From NCBI GenBank assembly GCA_000611775.1, contig KK106983.1:4841818-4905817 (forward strand): a stretch of DNA of 64,000 nucleotides. Reading direction: 5' to 3'. This stretch comes from Umbilicaria muhlenbergii (Eukaryota; Ascomycota; Lecanoromycetes; Umbilicariales; Umbilicariaceae). The notes beneath the pieces are model-generated. The model was given only the letters and a program-made list of their open reading frames with translations. It was not told where the DNA came from and searched no databases. Position numbers and translations under genes: made by a program. Each line of letters starts with the position of its first letter. Position 1 is the stretch's first letter. Positions 22,889 to 33,888 of this stretch are shown here, one piece after another.

Positions 22889-24542
22889 TCAAGTCCTGTA
22901 ATCACCATTGATAGTCACATCTAATTATCATTAGTTATGACGTCCGATACTGGAAACTGCAAAACTCACACTCATGACTAAAATCGCAGGTCCAACAGCT
23001 GGCCTCATGCCATCTGTATTCGCCCTTTCCAAGGTCTACCAGTATTTCCAAATCTTCTTCCGCCAGAATCTCAGCCGCTCGTGTCTCGTCTGCTGGCTCC
23101 GGCTCCCCATTGACGAGCAGTCTTAGGGGCTTGGTACCATCTTGTGGTATGAGGCTGACACTCGTTCGTTCTGGTATTACTGTATGCTTACCGCTAAGAC
23201 CCTGCGTGTAGCCAATCGCGCATATGATACGGCCCCAATTGGCGTCTTTGCCATACAACGCTGTCTTAACAAGAGGGCTGCGGGCGATTGTACTGGCTAC
23301 AAGCCGTGCATCTTTGGGGGATGGAGAATGAATGACCCGAATACGCACGAATTTTGTGGCTCCTTCCCCATCGCGGACTACCAATTGAGAGAGCTGTTGG
23401 GCGAAAGATATAAGGGTCTTTTGCAGTACTTTACCGTCTTCCGATGCATAAGACGTAACAGGCTCGCCGCCCGCTGCGCCATTAGCAAGAAGTACGACGG
23501 TATCGTTAGTACTCATATCACCGTCTACACAAATAGCGTTGAATGAGCGATCAACGGTATATGTGAGTATGGATTGTAGAGCTGAAGCAGAAATAGGAGC
23601 GTCGGTACAGAGGATACCGAGAAGAGTGGCCATGTTAGGATGGATCATGCCCGCACCTTTTGTCATTCCCGCGAGGCTATAGGTTATACCAGGCGAAGAC
23701 GGTAGCGTAAAGGTCATAGATAGGAGTTTCGGGAAGGTGTCGGTGGTACAAATTGCCCCGGCTGTCGTCAGCCACGATTGATGCGAATTATCGAGGTTTT
23801 CAAACGCTTTTGGTATAGCGGAGACGATTTTTTGGATTGGGAGATGTTGCCTAGTGGAGATCTTTCAGCGTTGACTTGCTGAGGTGGATCTTGAATTATT
23901 AGACTGTTCTCGAGAGCAGAATAGTCTCGCAAGATTTTTTTGCAACTCATACTTCTGTTCAAACGTGCTAAGGAAAACTCTGAAAAGTACATACCCAATT
24001 ACACCTGTGGACATTACCAGGGTGCTGCTTGACTCGTCTGAGGTTGGGGATAATTGCTCGTCAACTGCTTTGGCCATATGGGCTGCATCCTCAAGACCTC
24101 TTTTGCCAGTTACTGCATTTGCGCAACCGGAGTTGATAATGACGGCTCTAATCCCCTCCCCAGAGCGCTTTTGTAGGGTTTCACGACTGACTGTTACTGG
24201 CGCAGCCTGGAACTTATTTGTTGTAAACACGGCAGCAGCGGAACAAGGCGCTTCAGATGAAAGGATCGCAAGATCAGGGAGATTCTTGTTGCTTGGCTTT
24301 ACGCCGACATGAACACCGGAAACGAGGAAGCCTTTAGGGTAAGATCCTGATGTAGGTACATATTTTTGCTTCGCCGCAGGTATGGCTCCGATGACCGGAG
24401 CGGAGTAGTACCTGACTTGCTGAAAGGTGAAAGGAGTGTTCCTCCAAGCTAGCAAGACTACAGGAACGGTTAGCAGCCAGAAGATGGAGGTGTATACAGG
24501 ATCTGACGCCGCGTATCTACCTGGTTTTCGGCAAGCAGCCAT
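22889..24542 (-). CDS. ARG7: Mitochondrial glutamate N-acetyltransferase / ornithine acetyltransferase (ArgJ)
   Basis: Bifunctional enzyme of the arginine acetyl cycle: it transfers acetyl from N-acetylornithine to glutamate in the mitochondrial matrix. Four exons (24521-24542, 23995-24457, 22970-23850, 22889-22920) give 465 residues. The first intron (24458-24520, branch GCTAAC) removes 21 codons and leaves an Arg-rich presequence ([17 protein letters not shown]...VRYYS) typical of matrix import. Core motifs: [39 protein letters not shown] and [14 protein letters not shown] (across intron 2). [18 protein letters not shown] is the autoproteolysis site, with cleavage between Ala and Thr giving alpha and beta chains. 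The last exon supplies the invariant [13 protein letters not shown] end. All essential parts are intact. Confidence 0.95.
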
Positions 24543-25085
24543 GATTTGTTTCAGGATTATAGTGACTTTGGGCTGGGCTGGGAGAGCTCAAGAAGCGAGA
24601 ACATAAAGATTGACTAGAAGAGTTTCCAAGTACGAGGAATTAGAAGCTGAATGTGGGCTCGCGTTAGGGCTAGTCGGTGAAACAGAACTGAAACAGAAGA
24701 TCTGCTTTCGCATGACTGATGTCACGGGAGTGAGTCGAGTGAGTGGAGGGCGTGAGCGAGACCCCTCAGACCTTTCAAGGTGGGCACGGTGGGGTGCCGA
24801 ACCAGCCCCGGCCAGCCAGCTCTGCTCGCTAAAGCGGCAGCTTCTGGGAGAGCTCTCTTTTACTGCCTGACTGCTAAGACGGCGTCATGTTCAACGCCTC
24901 AGTCGGAGGAGCTTGCGACGGTGTTCACGGTGCCTCTTTGCCAATGAGCATCTGACATTTGGCTTCGCTTCTACCAAGACACTTGAACACGTCTTGACTT
25001 TCTCCTAGAACTCATCGAATCTGGTCCCTTTCCCCAAAAGCCCATCCCCCGCCGGCCTCCTACAGAACACGGTAACAGCGCCAGC
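24543..25085. other. Divergent promoter region, ArgJ / UBX-protein genes
   Basis: 543 bp between outward-facing start codons. Repeated GTGA/GAGT words occur around 24720-24760; nothing else supported. Confidence 0.45.
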
Positions 25086-26742
25086 ATGGCTTCTCATGTC
25101 GTTGTCATCGACTCCACAGCTCGCCGGGCCACCATCAGAACAACACCGGGCAAACATCTCAGCGATGTCTTGCAAGAAGCCTGCACCAAGTTTGGGCTGA
25201 ATGCAAGTCAGTATGGATTGAAGTAGGTATACAACCCTGCACTCGGGCCCTCGAGCCCTTCCTTCCAGGAGCCCCAGCTCCCTTCTTCTGGACCCGCCAC
25301 TAATGCCTTTGACTAATAGAAACAACAACAAGCAAGTCGACATTTCCCGGACTATTCGACTCTCGGGACTTTCCTCCGGCGCAAAGCTTGAGCTAGTCCT
25401 CCTCTCACGTTCTCCCTCGGTGGTCTCAGTCGCTCTCCAGTTACCCGAGTCAGAAGCCCAAGGCATACCCAACAGCCGACTGACCGACAAGTTCCCTAGC
25501 ACAACCACCCTGTGGCTAGTACTGCGAAAATTCGAGTCTGGTGCAGCTGGGGGTGCTGGGCCTACGAGAAATTTCACAGCCAGAGGGGTACCACAAATTG
25601 GCCATGGCGAAACTGGCGCTGGCCGGCTGTTCTATGAGACACCTGTATTACAGGTCATGGGCAGGGAATTATTCTCGTTTACCGATCTCCAGAAGACGCT
25701 GGCCCAGCTCGGATTCAACAGCGGCGGCATACTGATCCGGCTGAGCTTCAAGACCTCAGAGACGCCGTTGGAGGAAGCCATGGCAGAGATCGAGCAATAC
25801 TTTAAATCCGTGGAGGGAGAACAAGAAGGAGGCTCCCGAGGGGCCCACGCCGGTAGCGTAGCCCAAAGCTCCTCCGCACCCGAGTCTTCACAACCAGCAA
25901 TAACTTCAGACGACTCAAGCCCCCACTCACCCTCCGAGCTAGCCGACCCCCCATTCTCCCGCATATCCCCGCCGCCAACCTCCTCCAACCCCACCGAAAA
26001 GCAAAACGCCAACTCTCCACCCCCGGCCACCTCCCCATCAGAAGAACCAGGACCCCCCGCCCCAACCGGCCCCTCCCACCGCCCCATCTCCGTCTTCGCA
26101 CCCCCTTCCAACCCCACTCCGCTCGCCGCCCGCAGCGCCCACAACGAAGCCGACTACGAACCAACCATCGACCACGCCAAGCAGCACCAATCCCGCCTCT
26201 CCACCCACGCGCGCAACAAGCGCCTCCCCACCGACGCCGAGCTCGCCGCCCAGCAGTCCGCCCTCGCGCAGAAACTCGCCGACGTCAAATCGGTCGAGAT
26301 CAAAATCCGCTTCCCGGATCAGACGCAGGTGGTCAGTACGTTTTCGAACGTGGACACCGCGGCGGGGTTGTATGAGTTCGTGCGAGGGTTGTTGGAGGAT
26401 GAAGATGAGCCGTTTTCATTGAGGTTCGCAGCCGCCGGGGGGCCGAAAGTGGTGCCCAAGGGGTCGGAGGAGAGGTTGGTGGCGGGGTTGGGGATGGTGG
26501 GGAGGGTGTTGGTGAATTTTGTTTGGGATGAGGGGGCTAGTGCGAGGGCCATGGGGGGGAGTGCGGTGAAAGAGGAGTGGAGGCGGAAGGCGAGGGAGAT
26601 TGAGGTTAGGGAGGTGGAGAGTGAGGATATTGTGGAGGAGAGTGGGGGTGGGAGTGAGGGGAAGGGGAAGGAGAAGGTGGAAGGGAAGGAGAAGGGAAAG
26701 GGGGGGATGCCGAAGTGGTTGAAGTTGCCGGGGAAGAAGTGA
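25086..26742 (+). CDS. TUG/UBX4-type UBX-domain protein (p97/Cdc48 adaptor)
   Basis: Likely Cdc48/p97 cofactor of the ASPSCR1(TUG)/Ubx4 family, acting in ubiquitin-dependent turnover and trafficking. Two exons (25086-25222, 25320-26742), intron with GACTAAT near the acceptor, 519 residues. The N-terminal TUG ubiquitin-like domain begins MASHVVVIDSTARRATIRTT and runs to about residue 75. A middle region ending about residue 185 is followed by a Pro/Ser/Thr-rich linker (about 195-300). The C-terminal UBX domain is at about 345-425 (KSVEIKIRFPDQTQVVSTF through GRVLVNFVWDE), then a charged Glu/Lys/Gly tail. Composition is striking: about 25900-26330 is C-rich, then abruptly G-rich to the stop. 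The linker and tail may be partly shaped by this mutational skew. Confidence 0.9.
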
Positions 26743-27059
26743 GTGGATGTCCTTCAATATCCTCCAATCGGTGTTATGATGGCCATGAGCGTTGATAAAT
26801 TGAATGGGCATTTCTGGTTTAGATAGAGTTGAAAGGTATTAGCATACTAGACAGTCAATTTTGATCCACCACATCAGAAGCATTCTTCGGATGAGACTTG
26901 AAGCAAAGGCGTGCCACGATGGTTCTTCTGTCTTGCAACGAAAGCCCACAGATACCTTGTAGCTACTATGGTCTCAGCCATCCACAACAACAATGTGTCC
27001 GAGCAAGCACCATCCAGCCAGCCTCCACCCTATCAGCTCCCCGTCCCCATACCATCCGC
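26743..27059. other. Convergent 3' region (UBX gene / eL36)
   Basis: 317 bp between convergent stop codons; nothing supported. Confidence 0.4.
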
Positions 27060-27695
27060 TTAGTGAGCTGCCCGCCTCGACTCGGCAATCACTCTCTGCA
27101 ACTCATCGACCTTTCTCTTCGCGCGGCCAAACGTCCCAAGTCGCTTCTTCGCTAGCTTTCGTGCACGCTTGTCTTTGCTGTTGCGGAGGAGTTCGATGAC
27201 GCGACGCTCGTATGGTGCGAGGCTAGATCCAGGAGGAGCTTTGTTAGTAAAATGGTCTCGTTGCAAAATTGTAGATGGGTGGCGGCAGCGATCTGAAAGA
27301 TGGGAGGAAGGTTCTTTGAAAATTGCGAGTTGAGCAGTGCGAAAGCGCGAGTCGCAACAAGGTAGCTCGAGTGGCGGTTGTGGAACTTTTCCTCCTCCCA
27401 TCTCTCCTCTGGCACAATAACGGAAGTTCCAATTACACATACCCAGACACTTCCTTAACGATCTCCCTCACAAACGCAGTCCTCTTGCTCAAATGACCCT
27501 TGGTCCTCGAAATGCGCGGCTTGACTTCGCGGGCCTCGGTTTTCTATCCATTCCCACCATCGTGTTAGCCACGCAGACCCTGACCCGTTTCAGGACGACA
27601 AATAAGACCGCCGGTTTAGTGTGTAGCAGCAGATAGAGATGACATACGTGGCCGCGGTTCAGACCGACCGCGATTCCGCTTCGCTCTTTCGCCAT
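27060..27695 (-). CDS. RPL36: 60S ribosomal protein eL36
   Basis: Structural protein of the large ribosomal subunit, 103 residues. Three exons (27648-27695, 27443-27543, 27060-27222) with introns of 104 and 220 nt. The joined protein begins [16 protein letters not shown], continues [16 protein letters not shown] and [17 protein letters not shown], and ends in the very basic block [20 protein letters not shown]...RAKRKVDEL. Length and sequence are standard. I looked for snoRNA C/D boxes in the longer intron and saw none. Confidence 0.96.
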
Positions 27696-28674
27696 CGTGG
27701 GTGGTGGTGTCGTTGGGTGTCGTGGGTGATGGATATTAGTGAGGTTAGAGGTTTGGCTCTCGGTGCGATTAGCGGCTGCTTAGTAAGCGTCAGGGCTGTC
27801 GCCCTAGGCGGTTTTTGAAGGTAGGTTTTGAAAAGACCTTCGCAGTTATTCTACAATAAGAAGAACTCGGGAGAGAACCTTAGAGTAGCAATTGTAATTC
27901 ACGAGTTCTAATGTATGCTCGCCAGGAATTTCGGAAGATGTTTCTTCTTGCTGAACTACCAAAGCGGGCTCGCCCACGGAAGGACTTCCACCTCGGTTTA
28001 ACGCTACGCTTGTCCTTCCTTTCGACTCTAGATTGGACGAGCTTCCATGCTTGAACTTCGCGATACATCTCTCACCAGTAACATCTCTAAAGATCGGCTC
28101 TTGTCTTGTATCATGGAGTGGATTGTCCAGACCTTCTTTAGTAAAACAAATCCAAGAAGCGAGTCTTTATGCCAAACATCAGAGTTGAGACACAGGAACC
28201 GTACTGGACTCAACATTCAGAGCGTGCATGAGCAGAAGCATCTTTGCATAAAGCATGGCATATTCTACTTTGCATTTTCATGAATCCGCATGACAGGAGA
28301 GTTAGGACTTTCTCCTTTTACTACTGCTCCCTTAGTGTGATATCCTTAGGGCACGATTTTTCCACGAACAGTGGAACTGCGTTAGCCGGGATTACATTTG
28401 CTTCCATATAGCCATTAAGATAAGCAGTCACCTCACATCTTCGTGGGTAGTGTTATACCTATCAAGGGTCTTTGCTCAAGTCTGTGAACGACCATATCAT
28501 AGTAAGAGGAATCTTCAAAGCAGGATATCAAAATCAGCCGCTCTAAAGTGTATGTACAACTCGCTCTCCTCCCAAGAGTCGCTGTGACAGTGACACCTCC
28601 AACGCCGCCAAAATCCCTCGTCCCATCTCATGTTACATTATATACAGATAAACTGCGACTCACTTAGCACACAA
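27696..28674. other. Intergenic, 979 bp (eL36 promoter and EAF1 3' side)
   Basis: Upstream of eL36 there is a palindromic motif (see separate entry). The 27840-28600 stretch has only short unconvincing frames. Confidence 0.45.
27792..27805. promoter_or_regulatory. Palindromic AGGGCNNNNGCCCT element upstream of eL36
   Basis: AGGGCTGTCGCCCT lies 97 bp before the eL36 ATG. From memory, a near-identical 14-bp palindrome (AGGGC-N4-GCCCT) is recurrent in ribosomal-protein promoters of filamentous ascomycetes. A regulatory role here is inferred from this position and resemblance only. Confidence 0.5.
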
Positions 28675-31600
28675 TCACTGCGTCCCCGCCATTTGCGCCT
28701 GAGGCGGTCTCGGGCTTTGGCCCGAGCCTGCCTGTACACTACCACTCCTGTGCGTCTGAGGAGTTGCACTCCTACTAGGAGGGCGTCCTCCGTTAACCCC
28801 TCCTGCAAGACTTGTTCCGCTCCGGCTTTGCTGGCTTAGTTGCTGTGATCTCATCAATTGGGCATACATCTGAGCGCTTTGCATGGTGTTGCCATTCGCT
28901 CCGTTCATCATGCCTTGTTGTTGTTGCTGCGGTAGTTGGAGATTCATATGAGAATTACTGGTGCCGGCGGTCACATTACTGCCAGCTGCTGCTTGCATGG
29001 CTGCTGCTGCCTGGGCCTGATTCATGCGGTAAGCATTCAACGTCTCGGTGGCCATCTTGGTGACTTGTTCCGCAGTAGCTTGGGGATGTCGAGCTTTTAT
29101 CTGGTTGGATATGGTGTTGATGGCTGGTACAACGCCACTAGATAATGGCTGGGGTTGGGTCATTCGTGGTGACGCCGAGGAGCCAGCAGGATTTTGGACC
29201 CCATTGATGGACGGACTACCCATGCCGCCCGTGGCTTGTAGATTCGCGAGCACGGCAGAATTGTTCTGGGCCAGATGATTCATGCTGCCTAAGCTTGAAG
29301 AGGACGAGGAACCGCCTTGGCCGTTCGCTTGCGGATGATGCTGTTGCCGCTGCTGCTGCTGCTGTTGCAGATAGCGCTGTTGCTCTGCTTGTACACGATT
29401 GGCTTCCATGTACACTCGCATATTCTCCGAACCCATCTGAGGCGGTATTCGCTGCTGTCCCTGCATATGCGCTTGCATCTGTGCTTGGGGGATACCTTTA
29501 ATACCCATCTGGGGATTTCCAGGTAAACTTCCATTGACTTGGGAGCCATTCGACGGACCTTGCAATGGCAGTGCTGGTCGCGCCTGATTGGGATGACCTG
29601 GGTGAACGTGACCGTTCGGGAGAGAAGGATTGACGAGTGGACTAGCTCCGTTTGCTGTAACTGGCGTTCCGTTGCGACCTTGTTGGACGGCTGCATTCGA
29701 AGCAGGATTTGGTTGACCATTCTGCGGGTTAGGTCGCTGTTGGAGAGTGGCCTTATAAAGATCAGCAACCACAAATCTATTGACAATATTTCACATGTAT
29801 ACCTTCTGCGCCGCCAGAATTTGCTGCCGGTACAGCTCGGCCCTCTCTTGCAACTTGCACTCACGTTCGTACTTGAGTCGACTGAAGTCTTGGGGCGTGT
29901 GCATGGCTGTTCGTGGTTGAGCGGCTTCATTGGCTTTCCTCATAGCAGAAAAACCGGCAGCTGATACGCATGAGAAGTCAGCAGCTCATTCTCAGGAGAT
30001 GTAGATGAACTTGAGCCAAAAAGCGTAGGAAGCGCTAGGATCGGATGAAAGAGGAGCACACATACCATGTTGTTGTTTCTGAGCCGCAGTCTCGCGCTTC
30101 TTTGCCAACTTCCGCATAGCATCCACAAGCGCCAGGTGCTTGTTGTTCTTCCTTCGGTCCACACGAATGGGTTGGGCACTCCTCCTCCGCATAGGTACCT
30201 GCGGCGCGCTGCTACTCTGCTGTTGCTGGGCGGCTTGTTGCTGGGCCAAAATATTTCGTTGTGCGGCTTCCAGTCGTGCATGGTAGGCTCGGAAATATTG
30301 AGTCTTCGACATGTCAGCAGGCAGTCCTTCCAATCCCACCCAACGTTCAAAGCACTCCCAAGGGGTCCGTCTCTCAGCGCCCGATGAGAATATCGAAGGC
30401 GACGATAAGCAACTTGAGATCAGTGACCAGTTGTATGCGTACTCTCTAACGAGCCTCCGTAACTCATCGTCTTCACCATACGTCCACTGTGAAGATTGGC
30501 GAGACTCGAAGAAGCTCTGAGAGGGCATATTGTACTCCGAAGGCGGTCTGAAGGCATGTCCTGCATGTATTCGATCTCGAATATGTTTATTCTCTGGGTC
30601 AAAAAGAGCTACGTCTTCTTTCTCTGGTGCGAGTGTCTCCATAGAGTGTTCAGGAGCGAGATAAAGGCTTCGTGAAAAGTTCTGCGGCGCGGCACCACCG
30701 TCGCTCTGGTATTCGTATCGGCTCCTTTTGCGTGGTGGCCCTTCCTCTCGAACTACCATCTTGCCCAAAGCGTATTTAGAGAGAGGTACTATAGGTGTTC
30801 TCCAAAGAGCATCAGGAGACACTTTAGGCCCTGGAAGCTCGGCTGCTTGAGGTCCTATTAACGGTTGATACAGGGGAAGTTCAGAAAGTAGCTTGTCCGA
30901 TACAGGCGTCTTGTTTAAACCGAATAAGACATCTTCTGGGGCGAGAGAGAAGATCGCTGCGGGGGCGATCGCTGGCAGAACCTCAAGGCGAGGTGTCTCC
31001 TCATCCATAATATCGCTAGAATCGTCTTCATGAGAGGAAATCAGGTCAGGAGTCGATTCCGATACTGGCCCATCTTGACCATCCACGAGAGGAGAATTCT
31101 CGTCCGTCGTATTTGAAGTGGACGTTGTGTGCACGTTGGCAAGGTATCTCCGGGTCTTGATTTGCAGCATTGTTCGCCCCTCAGCAGGACTGGCGACCCA
31201 TTCAGCACACCATTCGGCTAGATTCTTTGCTACTGTGAGTTTCCATTTTCTTTCTTCCCTGAAATCCGTTCGCATCCATTTCATCTGATCAAGCAACATG
31301 TCCCAATGTGTAGGGGATCTTGCCGGTTCTGTAGACCTCTCAATCTGGCGAAGGGACCACCGATTCGAGCTCTGTAAGTGATATATTCGCTTTAGCATGC
31401 GGCAATCTTGTTGCTCGTGGAAGTCAGTGTAATGATTCGAAGTAGCTAGAGTCTTGTGCGCCGACGCCAAAAGCGTGTTAAGGGGCTGCGACCTCGGTAG
31501 AGACGATGCTTGGGCGGCGAAGAGAGTTATAAGGTAATCGGTAGGTTCTGAAATGGAGTCATGCAACGTGGAACGTCGCGAAGGGTCGGAAACAGCATCT

Positions 31601-33596
31601 CGAGAATCGTTCAAGGGTTGCTGGCGGGCGAATATCACAGTCGAAAGTTTGCTTCTCTCCTTCTCTTTCTCCCTAAGCTCGCTGAGTCGTGATCTGAAAG
31701 CTGCGGAATCAGGCGAAGTGAGTAAGGAAGCCGACTTAGGTGTTTGCTGTGCCAGGTCATCTCGACCGAAAACATTTGGTGCTCGATCAACAGGAGAAGG
31801 TTTGGGGGTTTCTCCCAAAATCTCGGATACAGACTTATGTCGGAGAGCCCCGGATGATACCCTCGTTGTCATGCGCTCGGGAGGGGTATGGGCTTGTGCT
31901 AATGCAGTGGTTGGCCTACTGGGTGTGGAGGATTCTGCCGGGCTTGAGGCGTTCATAGAGCTTTGGTTAGCAAGCTTCTCACTGGCCACCGAGTCACTGC
32001 GTCCGGCGTTGTCAGATTGGCTCCCTGTGTCGATACGCATCCGCGGTCGCTGGCTGAACATGAGATCTTTGGACTGCTTGTTAGTCATACCTGTAACCTC
32101 GCGGGTCTGCATCTCTGGTGAGTGTCCGACTGGAGGTTGACGTTTCTCAATGAAAGCCTCTCTTGACAATCTGACCGGGGTGGAACTGACTCCATCCTCA
32201 GGAGTGGGCACACCTACAACCTCGTCATCTTCGTCTTCCACGCCTCCATTAGGAGGCAGTGAGGACTCGGTTGCAGAAATTTCGTTCGAGGGCGTTTGAG
32301 TCTTTAGATGGGGAGTGGCCGGCTCAAGTTTCGGAGTAGGGTGCAGCGGTTGCAGCGACTGCGCCTCTTCCAGACGAAGTTGTGCATCGGGCGTGGATGG
32401 GACCCCGGCATACGCGTCTGCACGAGCAATATCCATCTGGGACTTTAACAGGCTGCTCTGTTCATCTTTCTTTGTAGAACCCTGGCTGATTCCAGAGGAA
32501 GGGCTGCCAACAACGCCGGGAGCATCCACAGAACCTAGCTCCATATCGATGGCTCGTTCCTTGGCTGAGGCAGACTCGTCAAGCTTCCTTTTATCCAACT
32601 CCTCCACATGACGCTCCTGAACTTCTTTTGGCGGTAAATGAGCAACGCGAGCACTTGTTGATGAGTGCTCAGCCACTGGCTTTTGGATAATCGAGGAAGG
32701 CAGGGACCTGATATCGTCTGAAGTCAATGGTAACGCCTTCATAGGATCTATGCTAGGGCCGTCCTGAAAGTTTTGTTCACCAGCTCGTCGCTCCAGTAGT
32801 CCAGTGCCACCCTCAGCATCGTGCGAGTCCTGGCGCATCTGATTCCCGATTGCTTCTTGATTGATAAGATCATGCATGATTGTATCCACTGAGTGGGTTC
32901 CTTGCTCCCGCAAATCCACTTGAGTGCCTGCCGATGATTGCTGAGTCCTAGAGTCTCCACTGGTAGTTGCGTCTGAAGGCCATGGTGGCGGCTCTTTGAA
33001 GCTCGGTTCGCCATTGACCACTATTGAGCTGTTGCGCTCCCCTATTGAGCCATCCGCGCACCTATTGACACTACCATCTGCCGCGCGCACGTTATTCCAT
33101 TCATTTTCTCCATCATGATGTATCTCCGACGATGTTAGGTGTGGCTTGGATGGACTCCAGGTTTTCTGCCCACTCGATTTGAAGGTGCTGGTATTAGGCA
33201 GTAGTGGTAGAGTGGTTGCGTCGAAGAATCGTCCCCTGCGACGTTTATATTAATACTTAATCTAACAATATATAAAACCGAATCGCCGAGAATGTACTTA
33301 CTTCTCAATGTCGTTATCCTCCAGAAATTTGTTTTCTCCATGGCTGGGGAAGGCATCGGTGCCGAGTTTGATCTCGTGAAGTGTGGTGTCGACGGTCGCA
33401 ATACCCACGGTCGCATGGTAAAGCTCTCTCAGTTTGCGCTTGCGCGACGTTATACAACCACTACAACGAGTTAAATAATTAGATCAGCGATTTTAATTTT
33501 TCGCAAGCGTCTGTAGAATCCATAGAGACAGTCAGGAGTATTTTCCACTCACGTAATCTCATCTCGTTTTGCCTTCAGTATCGCGTCACGAATCAT
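28675..33596 (-). CDS. EAF1: NuA4 histone acetyltransferase scaffold EAF1/VID21
   Basis: Platform subunit of the NuA4 H4/H2A acetyltransferase complex in the nucleus. Five exons (33553-33596, 33302-33460, 30066-33235, 29803-29960, 28675-29751) give 1535 residues. The N-terminus MIRDAILKAKRDEI and RKRKLRELYHATVG fits the family. A long disordered Ser/Pro/Glu-rich region follows. The HSA domain lies at about 700-780 (WDMLLDQMKWMRTDFREERK...AKNLAEWCAEW) and binds actin/Arp4. A SANT/Myb domain (SSQWTYGEDDELRRLVREYA...NWSLI) is at about 980-1045. After it come RVDRRKNNKHLALVDAMRKL, a coiled DFSRLKYERECKLQERAELY segment and a Gln/Asn/Pro-rich C-terminus with CAG-type codon runs near 29340-29370. 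Intron 4 (29752-29802) is 51 nt. The gene is divergent from MAK11 across 292 bp. Confidence 0.95.
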
Positions 33597-33888
33597 TGAA
33601 AGTGTATCGAACGCAACATCCGACCGGAAATCGCGCAAAAAGCGACACAACTGTCACCTTACGGGTCATTAAGCACGTATCTCACGATTCAGTGATGGAA
33701 GTGATGGCTTCGTGATGTTATCGATCAGCAATCATCAGCAGCCCAGGGGTGATGTCGTTTGATTTTGCTCACGGACTTGCGCCGTTTTAACTCGCTTACA
33801 GACCGAGAATGGACTTTATTTTGTGAGCTTGGAAGTTGATATTATTTACTACCCATGCCACAGATCCAGAAGGCTCTAGGAACCCACG
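33597..33888. promoter_or_regulatory. Bidirectional promoter interval EAF1 / MAK11
   Basis: 292 bp separate the two start codons on opposite strands, so the two nuclear genes probably share promoter DNA. No specific factor site is claimed. Confidence 0.5.

Noticed and set aside
25632-26144. 170-codon minus-strand frame in the UBX gene
   Set aside because: Long only because the C-rich arm lacks stop codons on the complement; no family features.
27223-27442. Possible intronic snoRNA in eL36 intron 2
   Set aside because: No paired C (RTGATGA) and D (CTGA) boxes or H/ACA layout seen.
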